Shown here: piece after piece, positions 1 to 7,784 of the stretch | How the letters are laid out: every line of letters begins with the position of its first letter | Numbering within the stretch: position 1 is the stretch's first letter | Assembly: GCF_000721105.1 (NCBI RefSeq) | Contig: NZ_JOEV01000025.1 | Span: 310,001 to 374,000 of the forward strand | Direction of reading: 5' to 3' | DNA from: Streptomyces cellulosae | GTDB taxonomy: Bacteria > Actinomycetota > Actinomycetes > Streptomycetales > Streptomycetaceae | DNA: 64,000 nt | Translations under genes and position numbers: made by a program | Notes under the pieces: model-generated | The model's database searches: none | What the model saw: the letters and a program-made list of their open reading frames with translations, nothing else | Told to the model about the DNA's origin: nothing

Positions 1-1136
1 TGCTCGCGCCGGTCACCCGTGATGCGGGCCTCCAGGAACGGATGGACGCCGATGAAGAGCAGGAGGAGCGGGAAGACGACGATCGGTATCAGCACGCCGA
101 GGACCAGCGTGTGACCCCACAGGGTGATCTCCCAACCCGGCATGACCCGGACCAGGCCCTCCGCGAAGCCCAGATACCAGTCGGGCTGGGCCCCCGTGGA
201 GACCTGGTCGGAGCGGAAGGGGCCGTACTGCCAGACCGGGTTGATCGACGCCACGGCCGCGATCACGGTGAGCGTCCCGAAGACGAGGAAGAAGAACCCG
301 CCCGCCTTCGCCAGGTACACCGGGAGGAACGGGGCGCCGACGACGTTGCGTTCGCTGCGTCCGGGCCCCGCGAACTGGGTGTGCTTGTGGTGGACGACCA
401 GCAGCAGATGAGCCACCACGAGGGCGGCCATGATGCCCGGGATCACCAGGACGTGCAGCGAGTAGAAGCGAGCCACGATGTCGTGACCGGGGAACTCGCC
501 GCCGAACAGGAACATCGACAGATACGTCCCCACGATCGGCACCGACAGCAGGGCGCCGTCCACGAACCTGAGGCCCGTGCCCGACAGCAGGTCGTCCGGC
601 AGCGAGTAGCCGAACAGGCCCTCGAACAGGCCGAGGAACAGCAGCGACCAGCCGAACAACCAGTTGACCTCCCGAGGCTTGCGGAACGACCCGGTGAAGA
701 AGTGCCGCATCATGTGCGTCAGCATCCCGGCGACGAAGATCAGCGCCGACCAGTGGTGGAGCTGCCGGATCAGCAGCCCGCCACGCACGTCGAAGCTGAT
801 GTCCAGCGTCGAGGCGTACGCCTCGGACATGCGCACGCCGTTCAGGGGGACGTAACTGCCGTGGTACGTCACCTCGTTCATCGACGGGTGGAAGAACAGC
901 GTCAGCCACACGCCGGTGAGGATCAGCACGACGAAGCTGTACAGGCAGATCTCGCCGAGGAGGAAGGACCAGTGGTCCGGGAAGACCTTGCGCAGATACC
1001 GCCTGCCGAGGGTGTGGATGCCGAGCCGGCCGTCCAGCCAGTCGGCCACCCGCTCGCCCTTGCCTGTCCCGGCTCCTGCCGGTGCAGGCGGGGCGAGCCC
1101 GTCGGTGCCGGTGTCGGTGACGGTGTGCTCGGACAT
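1..1136 (-). CDS. qcrB: Cytochrome bc complex cytochrome b subunit (QcrB-like), 3' end outside window
   Basis: Membrane cytochrome b that would pass electrons from menaquinol toward cytochrome c oxidase. About 378 residues are visible from an ATG at 1136; the frame runs open off the left edge, so the C-terminus is missing. Visible marks are the histidine pairs expected to ligate two b hemes (LHHW and a following H about 14 residues on near residue 127; LHVL and VAHLLLVVHH near 230-245), the YSLPDDLLSGTGLR segment after them, INPVWQYGPF, and QPDWYLGFAEG typical of QcrB. Several long hydrophobic helices are present. No Rieske (qcrA) or cytochrome c (qcrC) gene lies upstream, where a canonical operon would have them, so this looks like an orphan paralogue. 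It closely resembles the gene at 25875-27371. The upstream gene on the same strand ends about 100 bases away and is unrelated. Confidence 0.9.
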   Translation of the reverse strand, partial: MSEHTVTDTGTDGLAPPAPAGAGTGKGERVADWLDGRLGIHTLGRRYLRKVFPDHWSFLLGEICLYSFVVLILTGVWLTLFFHPSMNEVTYHGSYVPLNGVRMSEAYASTLDISFDVRGGLLIRQLHHWSALIFVAGMLTHMMRHFFTGSFRKPREVNWLFGWSLLFLGLFEGLFGYSLPDDLLSGTGLRFVDGALLSVPIVGTYLSMFLFGGEFPGHDIVARFYSLHVLVIPGIMAALVVAHLLLVVHHKHTQFAGPGRSERNVVGAPFLPVYLAKAGGFFFLVFGTLTVIAAVASINPVWQYGPFRSDQVSTGAQPDWYLGFAEGLVRVMPGWEITLWGHTLVLGVLIPIVVFPLLLLFIGVHPFLEARITGDRRE

Positions 1137-1236
1137 AGGGCCTCCCCAGCGGCGCGCTCACCTCTGCGACGGCCGGCGTGGGTCGGCGTGTGACATCAGC
1201 CCGGCGGAATGTGACCCACGTCTCACCCAGGTGGTT

Positions 1237-1959
1237 CTAGGACGCGTCGTGGAAGACGATCCCCAGTGCGTGCCGACTCCCGGAACGCACCACGCTCACC
1301 CCGTGCCGCATCGGCCCCGCCGACCAACCGCGCCGGGTGCGCACCGGGTGGTCCCGCGTCGTGAAGACCAGGCCGTGGCCCTGGCGGAGTGCGGTCGCGG
1401 TGCCGCGGGACTGGGCGCGGGGACGCTGCTCCAGCATCAGGAACTCGCCGCCGGTGTAGTCGGTGCCGTACGCGTCGAGACCGACGACCACCTGGAGGGG
1501 GAAGACCATCTCCCCGAACACGTCACGGTGCAGGGCGTTCCAGTCGCCCTCTCCGTACCGCAGGAGGATCTGTGCCGAACGGTCCTGCCCGGCCGCGTGA
1601 CAGCGCTCCAGCCACTCGTCGAGGGTGTCCGGCCACGGCGCCGGCCGGCCGAGCCGGGCCGCCCAGTCCCGGGCGACCGGCAGCAGCCGGGGATACAGGG
1701 CCGCGCGCAGGGCGGCGACCGCGTCCGGCAGCTCGTGGGTGAAGTAGCGGTACTGCCCGGAGCCGAAGCGGTGCCGCGCCATGTCGACGGTGGTCCGGAA
1801 CAGCTCCGGCTTCTCGTACAGCGCCGCCAGACCGCGGCACTCGGCGGGGGTCAGCAGCCGGGCCGTCGGCGCGCAGCCGTGTACGTCCAACTCCTCGGTG
1901 AGCGCTGCCCAGTCGGTGTCAGCGACACGTCGTACGGCACGGTCGGTGGTGAGGGTCAT
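1237..1959 (-). CDS. 2-oxoglutarate/Fe(II)-dependent oxygenase (prolyl hydroxylase-like)
   Basis: Protein of 240 residues with the pattern of a 2OG-Fe(II) dioxygenase: an HRD motif (LHRDVFGEMVFPLQVVVGLD) followed by TGGEFLMLEQ and then RHGVSVVRSG, which fits the HxD...H iron triad and a downstream Arg for 2-oxoglutarate. N-terminal residues 30-110 are helical and resemble the family's conserved cap. The ATG at 1959 is preceded by AGGAGGGG with six bases of spacing. Substrate unknown; bacterial relatives hydroxylate proteins or small molecules. The gene is divergent from the toxin-antitoxin pair, with a shared 186-base intergenic region. I am sure of the fold but not of the function. Confidence 0.8.
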   Translation of the reverse strand: MTLTTDRAVRRVADTDWAALTEELDVHGCAPTARLLTPAECRGLAALYEKPELFRTTVDMARHRFGSGQYRYFTHELPDAVAALRAALYPRLLPVARDWAARLGRPAPWPDTLDEWLERCHAAGQDRSAQILLRYGEGDWNALHRDVFGEMVFPLQVVVGLDAYGTDYTGGEFLMLEQRPRAQSRGTATALRQGHGLVFTTRDHPVRTRRGWSAGPMRHGVSVVRSGSRHALGIVFHDAS

Positions 1960-2121
1960 GGTCCGCCCCTCCTGGTCGTCCTGAGCGGTCTGTGCGTGCG
2001 GTGTTCTCGATGGCGAGTCTGCCGCCCGCCGAGCCGGGTGTCCGGCGGGAATCGGACACGGTGTTGCCGACCCCTCGGTACCGCTGAATCCCTGCCGTGA
2101 CCTGGGGGTATTTACGAGTGA

Positions 2122-2136
2122 GTACCCGAGCGGTAC
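2122..2136. promoter_or_regulatory. Palindrome upstream of the antitoxin gene, candidate autoregulatory operator
   Basis: GTACC-CGAGC-GGTAC is a perfect 5+5+5 inverted repeat ending ten bases before the antitoxin ATG. Ribbon-helix-helix antitoxins usually repress their own promoter through such short dyads. The function is inferred from position. Confidence 0.4.
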
Positions 2137-2145
2137 CGTGGTGCC

Positions 2146-2391
2146 ATGCCTGCATTGAACGTGGAATTCAGCGACCGCGAGCTGGAGGACCTGCGGCAGA
2201 TCGCCAAGGAGCGCGGTACGTCGATGAAGGCCCTCGTGCGCGAGGCCGCGGCGGCCGACATCGCCCGGCACCGGGCCCTGCAGGAGGGCGCCGAGGCCTT
2301 CCGCCGCTTTTTCGCCTCGCACGCCGACGAGTTCGCGGCGGCCTTCCCCGAAGACGAACCACACCTCCGGGGCCGGGGACGGGTCGCCTGA
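2146..2391 (+). CDS. Ribbon-helix-helix antitoxin
   Basis: Protein of 81 residues with an N-terminal MPALNVEFSDRELEDLRQIA segment followed by a helix (TSMKALVREAAAADIARHR), the arrangement of a ribbon-helix-helix DNA-binding antitoxin. The C-terminal half is charged and probably contacts the toxin. It lies three bases upstream of a Doc/Fic-like gene, the usual antitoxin-first order. A palindrome sits just upstream of its start. The Shine-Dalgarno is weak. Called from architecture and context. Confidence 0.75.
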   Translation: MPALNVEFSDRELEDLRQIAKERGTSMKALVREAAAADIARHRALQEGAEAFRRFFASHADEFAAAFPEDEPHLRGRGRVA

Positions 2392-2394
2392 CCG

Positions 2395-2772
2395 ATGGCC
2401 CCCGTCGTCCACATCGACGTGCCCTGGCTGCTCCAGCGTCACGAAGAGGTCCTGCCGGACCAGCCCACCGTCAACGACTTCTCCGCGCTGGTGGCCGCCG
2501 TCGCCCGGCACCGCGTCGACCCGCCCCGCCTCGGTGTGGACTCCGACCCCGCCTGGCGGGCCGCGGCCCTGCTGCACACCCTCGCCCTGCTCAAGCCCCT
2601 GCCCTCGGCCAACGCCCGCTTCGCCTGCGCGACGGCCGTGGCCTACATGTTCGTCAGCGGCGTGGGCATCGACCCGCCCTACGGTGCTCTCGTCGACCTC
2701 GCCCGGGACCTGATCTCCGGCAAGACCGACGTGTACGGCGCCGCGGACCGGCTGCGCTCCTGGCAGATCTGA
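2395..2772 (+). CDS. Doc/Fic-family toxin-like protein with degenerate active-site motif
   Basis: Protein of 125 residues, the usual size of Doc toxins, which modify translation factors by phosphorylation or AMPylation. The region LLHTLALLKPLPSANARFA aligns by eye with the Fic motif HPFx(D/E)(G/A)N(K/R)R, but the catalytic His is Lys, Phe is Leu and the acidic residue is Ser, while Asn and the last Arg remain. The following helix and VSGVGIDPP fit the post-motif helix seen in Doc. It follows the antitoxin by three bases and is probably co-transcribed. With this motif the enzyme may be inactive or use altered chemistry. Confidence 0.65.
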   Translation: MAPVVHIDVPWLLQRHEEVLPDQPTVNDFSALVAAVARHRVDPPRLGVDSDPAWRAAALLHTLALLKPLPSANARFACATAVAYMFVSGVGIDPPYGALVDLARDLISGKTDVYGAADRLRSWQI

Positions 2773-3343
2773 TCCGCTCCGGGAGACCTGCCGATCCGTC
2801 CTCGGGGCCGCCGACCGAGGGCGGGAGGAACGGGGTCGGCGGCCGTCGTCGCGCAGCAGAGCCGCCATCCTGCGCGGGGCCTCCGAGGAAAGGCCGACCC
2901 CCAGTGCACTACGCGGGGTCCTGCGGCGGGAGCGTGCGCGGGGCTCCGGCGCGTGCGTGTGTTTCACACGGGGCGCTCGCGCGGCGCCGGCCGGCGACCC
3001 GGCTGCGGCCGGGCGTCCCGGTGCGGGCCGGGCGTCCCGGTGCGGGCCGGGCGTCCCGAAAATTCGTGCGGGCCAGATGAGTTGCCGCCGTATCTGACTT
3101 TCTTTCAATGATGTGGAGGTTGCTCAAGTGCCTTGTTGGTCATGAGTGACTTGTGCAAGGGTGAACTACCGGTGTGGGGGGTGTTAGGGCCGGACCATAT
3201 GCGTCTCGCGGGGAACCGGGGCGGATGGACGGTGGTGAATTCACGCTCCCCGCGCCCGCGCCCCAAGGTGCCGCCCTCTTCGGGCCCCTTTTCGGCGACC
3301 AGAACTTCTGTGTCCCCCATGCGCGTGGGAAGGAATCCGCTCA
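2773..3343. other. Intergenic region, no gene seen
   Basis: Gene-free stretch between the Doc-like gene and the lectin protein gene. It contains three near-perfect copies of a 19-base unit at 3004-3059, then a comparatively AT-rich segment around 3070-3140 that is the likely promoter region of the downstream gene. I see no convincing coding frame on either strand. Confidence 0.5.
3004..3059. repeat. Three tandem copies of a 19-base GC-rich unit
   Basis: The unit tgcgggccgggcgtcccgg occurs three times head to tail, the first copy missing one G and the last its final G. It lies in non-coding DNA upstream of the gene at 3344. Confidence 0.8.
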
Positions 3344-5158
3344 GTGTCCACCCCCCACCCCCCTCGCCCTCCTTACCCCCCGCCCGGCGCGGCTCCCGAA
3401 GAATCCGACGAGAGCCTCGGCGCCGCCCTCAGAGGCCGCCCGGACCGAGAGGTCACCCATGCCGTCGCCCTGCTGATGGCCCGGCACTGGTCGTCCGTCC
3501 ACGCATACGCGGCGATCTGCCTCGCCTCCCCGGCGGACACCGCCTCCATGGTCGGCACGGCCGCCTTCCATCAGGTCCTCGACCGGGTGGCCCTCGGCGA
3601 GACGGCCGTGGCGCTGCGCCCCCGACTGTTGCTGGCCGTGCGGGACACGGTCCGTCAGTGGGCTCACGAGGAGCGGATATCCGGTGTTCTGCCGGATCTC
3701 GGTAAACCCGCGGGCGGCCGCGGTATGCGCACGGCCAAGTCCATGACACCGGAAAACCGCAAGCTCGCCGAGCGGTCATTCCATGCACTTCCCGGCCTCT
3801 CCCGCTGTTTGCTCTGGCATGTGGAGGTCGAGGCGGAGCCACTATCCGTCCCGGCCGCTCTTCTGGGCATGGACCTCAACACCGCGTCCGCCGCACTCGA
3901 ACAGGCGCATGAAAAATTCCGAAAAGGGTGTGTACATGCCCATCGGGAACTCGCGCCGACCAAGGATTGCCGCTTCTACAACCGGCTCCTGGACGTTCCG
4001 ATTCGCCGCGGCGGAGCCCTGCTGCCGGATGTCCGGCACCATCTGGCGCAGTGCCGTTACTGCCGAAACGCCGCCGAACAACTGGGCCATTTCGAGGGCG
4101 GGTTGGGAGTCCTGATCGCCGAGGCGGTACTCGGCTGGGGCGCCCGCCGCTACCTCGACACCCGGCCGGGCCGCGACCGGCCCGAAGCCCCCACCCCCGA
4201 CTCCGCCCGGCACGGCGGCCACCGCCGACGCCGTCGGCTTCCCGGGATCCGCGGCGTTCAGGGCGCACCGGGTGGCTCCGACACGTCGGGTCGGACCGGG
4301 GCGCCGGGTGCGTTCGGCGGGCAGGGTGAGACCGGAACACCGGGTGAGCCTGGAACGGCGGGCGTGCCCGGAGCGCGGGGCGTGCCCGGAACAGCTGGTG
4401 TGCCCGGAACCTCGGGTGTGCCCGCTACCCCGGGTGTGCCCGCGCCCCACCGTCGGATCCCCGGCGGCCTGCGCTCCTCACGGACGTTGCTCACCGGAGT
4501 GGGGCTCGCCTCCGCCGGACTGCTCGCGACGGTGCTCGTCACCGGCCTGTGGTCCGGCGACGACGGCGTCGACCCGGCCGCCTCCACCAGTGCGAACGGC
4601 GGCCTCGGCGCGGCACCGGGAACCGGCTCCCCGTCCCCGCCGACGGCGTCCTCCGGCACCGCCCGACTTCCCGCAGCGCCCGGCCGGACCAGGCTCCGCG
4701 ACGCCGACGCCGACCTGTGCCTCGACATCAAGGGCGAGGCGCGGAAGGGGGCCGGGACACAGCTGGCGGCGTGCTCGGCCGCGCCGACCCAGCAGTGGTC
4801 GTACGAGACCGACGGGCTGCTGCGCAGCGTGGCCGACCCCGATCTGTGCCTGGACTCGCACCTGGACGCCGGTGTGGTGGTCCTCGGTACCTGCGCCGCC
4901 GAGAAGGACAAGCGGGGTGACGACGTGCGCTACGACCTCACCGTCCGGGGCGAGTTCCTGCCCCGCTGGGACGGTCAGCTGGCGCTCGCGTCCAGCAGCG
5001 ACGACGCGGGCGCCGACATCGTCGTCAAGGTCCGCGACGGCTCCGACGAGCAGAGCTGGCTGACCGACCCGGCGTCGACGGCGACCCCGGGTTCGTTGTC
5101 GGTCACCGGCACGCGGAAGCCGTCGGCGCCGGCCATGAGGCTGTCGGACCGGGTCTAG
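3344..5158 (+). CDS. Membrane protein with sigma-like N-terminus, zinc-finger-like motif, collagen-like repeats and ricin B lectin domain
   Basis: Protein of 604 residues from a GTG preceded by AAGGAA. Residues about 30-210 resemble a sigma factor: LMARHWSSVHAYAAICL recalls region 2, and a later helical segment (ALPGLSRCLLWHVEVE, then LLGMDLNTASAALEQAHEKF) recalls region 4. Near residue 232, HHLAQCRYC resembles the HxxxCxxC zinc motif of anti-sigma factors. Residues 305-367 are collagen-like G-x-y repeats (GVPGTAGVPGTSGVPATPGV). A transmembrane helix lies at about 381-403, then a low-complexity Ser/Thr/Pro linker, then a ricin-type beta-trefoil at about 449-580 with DLCLDIKG, QQWSYETDGLL and LCLDSHL. 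The lectin part should face outside and the sigma-like part the cytoplasm. Whether the N-terminus still binds RNA polymerase is unknown. Confidence 0.8.
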   Translation: MSTPHPPRPPYPPPGAAPEESDESLGAALRGRPDREVTHAVALLMARHWSSVHAYAAICLASPADTASMVGTAAFHQVLDRVALGETAVALRPRLLLAVRDTVRQWAHEERISGVLPDLGKPAGGRGMRTAKSMTPENRKLAERSFHALPGLSRCLLWHVEVEAEPLSVPAALLGMDLNTASAALEQAHEKFRKGCVHAHRELAPTKDCRFYNRLLDVPIRRGGALLPDVRHHLAQCRYCRNAAEQLGHFEGGLGVLIAEAVLGWGARRYLDTRPGRDRPEAPTPDSARHGGHRRRRRLPGIRGVQGAPGGSDTSGRTGAPGAFGGQGETGTPGEPGTAGVPGARGVPGTAGVPGTSGVPATPGVPAPHRRIPGGLRSSRTLLTGVGLASAGLLATVLVTGLWSGDDGVDPAASTSANGGLGAAPGTGSPSPPTASSGTARLPAAPGRTRLRDADADLCLDIKGEARKGAGTQLAACSAAPTQQWSYETDGLLRSVADPDLCLDSHLDAGVVVLGTCAAEKDKRGDDVRYDLTVRGEFLPRWDGQLALASSSDDAGADIVVKVRDGSDEQSWLTDPASTATPGSLSVTGTRKPSAPAMRLSDRV

Positions 5159-5337
5159 GAGCGCTGACCGGCCCCGGGTGAGCTCAGGAGTCCATGAGGT
5201 CGGCCGGACCGATCGTGGTCGGTCAGGGGTTGACCACCGAGGAGTGCGGACGTCGTGCCCGAGCGCGCTCAGCCCGGCCGCCGTCTCGTCCCACGCCGAC
5301 CCGCGCTCGTGAGACTCACCGATCCGCGAATCCTCCC

Positions 5338-5889
5338 TCAGGCCTCGTCCGTGGGTGTCTCCTCCGGCTCGGCGTCGGGGCCCTGCGCCCGTACTCGCTC
5401 GACGTGTTCCAGGGACTCCCGCAGTTCGGCCAGCCAGTCGTCGGTGTGACGCTGGACCAGGCGCACGCACCAAGCGAGCGCGTCACTGCGGCTGCGGGCG
5501 ACACCGCCGGCGATCAGGGTGTCCAGCACCTGCCGCTCCGGCTGCCGCAGCCGGGTCATCACGGGCGCCGCGACATGGGTGAACAGGACCCGCTCGCCGT
5601 CGCACTCCACACCCCACGAGACCTTCCGGCCGAACCGGTGCTCCGCGTCGCGCGCCACCGCGATCCGGGCGTCCCGGGTCCGCTCCCGGAACTCCTGGAT
5701 CCGGCCCTGCACGGCCGACTTCCGCTCGGCGTCCGACGCGTCCTCGGTCAACCGGGGCCCGGGGACACGGCCGATCACGGTGATCTCCTCGCGGTCCACC
5801 GTGACCTCGAGCAGTGCGTCGAACAGGTCGTCGGGCAAGCGACCGGCGAACCAGCCGCGCAGCTTCTCTCGCTGCTCTGTAGTAATCAT
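5338..5889 (-). CDS. Conserved hypothetical protein with RHH-like C-terminal segment
   Basis: Soluble protein of 183 residues starting MITTEQREKLRGWF, with GGTGA about eight bases before the ATG. The first half alternates beta strands and charged helices (VDREEITVIGRVPGP, then SAVQGRIQEFRERTRDARIAVA). The second half contains LRQPERQVLDTLIAGGVARS followed by SDALAWCVRLV, which resembles a ribbon-helix-helix or small helical DNA-binding element, and ends in an acidic tail. I do not recognise a named family. It lies convergent to the lectin gene and divergent from the SSI inhibitor gene. Confidence 0.65.
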   Translation of the reverse strand: MITTEQREKLRGWFAGRLPDDLFDALLEVTVDREEITVIGRVPGPRLTEDASDAERKSAVQGRIQEFRERTRDARIAVARDAEHRFGRKVSWGVECDGERVLFTHVAAPVMTRLRQPERQVLDTLIAGGVARSRSDALAWCVRLVQRHTDDWLAELRESLEHVERVRAQGPDAEPEETPTDEA

Positions 5890-6215
5890 GTAATCACCAT
5901 TACCCCGCACCTCCGGGAACGCAAGGGGCTGCGGTGAGGTGTGCTCACAGCTGAAGCGGAATGTTTCAGGCCTATTGCCGAAGCGGGGGAATCCGGCCAT
6001 GCGGTCCGATCCGGCGATCATGAACCGCTTTCTTCGGCGGTTGGAACGTTCGAATTCCGTGACTTCACGCCACTGATTCAATACGCAAGGTTACTGAAAC
6101 CCGTGGGTCCGAGGTGAATTCCGGCGGCGGACTCGGCAGACTCGCGCTCGCCGCGGTCGGCACCGATCGAGCCGGTCCGCGGTACACCCTCGAATCGAGC
6201 GGAAGGATGCACACA

Positions 6216-6650
6216 ATGCGGAACACCGCGCGCTGGGCAGCGACCCTCGGCCTGGCGGCCACCGCCGTCTGCGGCCCCCTCACCGGAGCCGCGCTCGCCG
6301 ACCAGCCCACCGCCCCGAACTCGCTCTACGCGCCCTCGGCCCTGGTGCTCACCGTGGGCCACGGCGAGAGCGCGGCCCTCGCCACTCCGGCCCGCGCGGT
6401 CACCCTGACCTGCGCCCCGACCGCCTCCGGCACCCACCCGGCAGCCGCGCCCGCGTGCGCCGAACTTCGTTCCGCGGGCGGCGACTTCGACGCCCTGGCG
6501 ACGAGGGACGGCGTCCAGTGCACCAAGGAGTACGACCCTGTGGTCGTCACGGTCGACGGAGTCTGGCAGGGGCGGCGCGTGTCCTACGAGCACACCTTTC
6601 CCAACGAGTGCGTGAAGAGCGCCCGGAGCAGCAGCCTCTTCGCGTTCTGA
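6216..6650 (+). CDS. Subtilisin inhibitor-like (SSI family) secreted protease inhibitor, P1 Lys
   Basis: Secreted 144-residue precursor; signal peptide about residues 1-29 (ending GAALA), mature part beginning near [20 protein letters not shown]. It carries the family hallmarks [34 protein letters not shown] and the C-terminal FPNEC...SSLFAF. Cysteines 66/81 and 102/132 match the two conserved disulfides. The reactive-site loop reads QCTKEYDP, so P1 is Lys104 rather than the Met of classical SSI, predicting inhibition of trypsin-like as well as subtilisin-like proteases. I chose the ATG at 6216 because GGAAGG ends nine bases before it and directly abuts the alternative ATG at 6207. A strong hairpin follows the gene. 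Confidence 0.93.
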   Translation: MRNTARWAATLGLAATAVCGPLTGAALADQPTAPNSLYAPSALVLTVGHGESAALATPARAVTLTCAPTASGTHPAAAPACAELRSAGGDFDALATRDGVQCTKEYDPVVVTVDGVWQGRRVSYEHTFPNECVKSARSSSLFAF

Positions 6651-6743
6651 AGGACCGGGATCGCAGGGTCCTCGTGACCCTCCCAAGGGGCCCGCAGGTG
6701 GGGAGTGCCGGCCCGTGGCACGGGGACATGCGATCCCGCACCC

Positions 6744-6780
6744 GGGGTCGGCGGACGGAGTGGGGCCGTCCGCCGACCCC
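6744..6780 (+). terminator. Strong hairpin downstream of the SSI gene
   Basis: A perfect 15-base stem (ggggtcggcggacgg pairing with ccgtccgccgacccc) with a seven-base loop lies about 95 bases past the stop codon. There is no U-tract, as is common for Streptomyces terminators. Confidence 0.75.
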
Positions 6781-6840
6781 CTGGGGCACGCCGGAAGTCG
6801 CCGGGTGCCGCGCTGCCCCGTAGGGACCCGGGTGCGTCCG

Positions 6841-6980
6841 GTCGCCCCGTAGCGCTCCGACTCCGCGTGTGTCGGGTCGCCCCGTAGCGCTCCGGCTCCG
6901 CGTGTGTCGGGTCGCCCTGTAGCGCTCCGGCTCCGCGTGTGTCGGGTCGCCCCGTAGCGCTCCGGCTCCGCGTGTGTCGG
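6841..6980. repeat. Four tandem copies of a 35-base repeat
   Basis: Units begin at 6841, 6876, 6911 and 6946, identical except for single substitutions in the first and third. Each contains the palindrome AGCGCT. The array ends immediately before the stop codon (6982-6984) of the minus-strand STAS gene, so it lies in that gene's 3' untranslated region. There are no spacers, so it is not a CRISPR array. Confidence 0.9.
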
Positions 6981-6981
6981 G

Positions 6982-7395
6982 TCAGGCCGGCTCACCCCCT
7001 GGAAGCCCCAGTCGGTCTGATCGGTCCGGTTCCTGCGGTATCGCGGACAGTGGGGGGAAGCGGTCCCACAGGCCCGTGGCGCGCAGCAGCCGGCGCAGCC
7101 GTGGCTCGTCGAGGACGACGCGGAGCCGGCCGCCGCGTTCCCTGGCCCGGTTGTCGGCGCGGCACAGCACCCGCAGGCCCGAGCAGTCGAGGAAGTCGAC
7201 GCCGCGCAGGTCCACCAGGACGTCCGGTTCCAGGCCCGCGGTCGCCGCGTCGAGGTGCTCCGCGACGAGACCGGCGGTGGCCAGATCGATCTCGCCCACC
7301 ACCTCGACCACCGTGAAGACGCCGTTCCTGTGGGTGCGGGCATGAGGGTTGGCCGCGGGTGGCTGGAAGGTGCGGTCGTCGGCGTCCGGGGTCAT
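6982..7395 (-). CDS. STAS-domain anti-sigma factor antagonist
   Basis: Protein of 137 residues. The STAS fold spans about residues 26-115: NGVFTVVEVVGEIDLATAG, then PDVLVDLRGVDFLDCSGLRV with Ser72 at the position phosphorylated in SpoIIAA/RsbV-type antagonists. Such proteins release a sigma factor by binding its anti-sigma kinase when unphosphorylated. No partner kinase or sigma gene is adjacent; the SpoIIE-type phosphatases at 20-25 kb are the kind of enzyme that could dephosphorylate it, but that link is only inference. Its stop codon abuts a four-copy 35-base repeat array. Confidence 0.85.
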   Translation of the reverse strand: MTPDADDRTFQPPAANPHARTHRNGVFTVVEVVGEIDLATAGLVAEHLDAATAGLEPDVLVDLRGVDFLDCSGLRVLCRADNRARERGGRLRVVLDEPRLRRLLRATGLWDRFPPLSAIPQEPDRSDRLGLPGGEPA

Positions 7396-7586
7396 GTCCG
7401 CTCCACCTCGGCAGGGGGCGCATTTGATCTCGGTAGTTACCCCGCCGGAGTCGGGAGCATCCCTGCGGAGGGCGCCCGTAAGATCTTGTTCACTCGACCC
7501 GGTGAAATTTCGTCAACTTGCTTGACATTCTTCGGGCATTGGTGCGCACAAGGCCGAAGTGCCGTGGCTGGAGCGGTCGGCCGGGC

Positions 7587-7784
7587 TCAGGCGCGGTCGC
7601 GGTGGCTGGTGTCGCACCACGGATAGCGGCGGCTGCGGCGGCAGGTGCACAAGGCCACGCGGAAGCGGTCCGAGGACACCGTGCTGCCGTCCTCCAGTTC
7701 CACTTCCACCGGGCCCTCCACCAGCAGGGGTCCCCGGCGCTGCACCGTGATCCGGCGGGGCGGGTCAGACGGGGAGTTCGGCAC
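7587..7784 (-). CDS. CDGSH-type iron-sulfur protein
   Basis: Small protein of 65 residues from a GTG. The C-terminal motif CTCRRSRRYPWCDTSH matches the mitoNEET/CDGSH pattern C-x-C-x2-S-x3-P-x-C-D-x-S-H that binds a 2Fe-2S cluster with three Cys and one His; the usual Gly is Thr. Preceding beta strands (ITVQRRGPLLVEGPVEVELE) match the family. It overlaps the end of the methyltransferase gene by 20 bases and is the last gene of a three-gene operon. Likely a redox or iron-sulfur transfer partner of the operon's iron enzyme (inference). Confidence 0.88.
   Translation of the reverse strand: MPNSPSDPPRRITVQRRGPLLVEGPVEVELEDGSTVSSDRFRVALCTCRRSRRYPWCDTSHRDRA

Noticed and set aside
6841..6980. Possible CRISPR array
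   Set aside because: Repeats are directly tandem with no unique spacers and no cas genes nearby.
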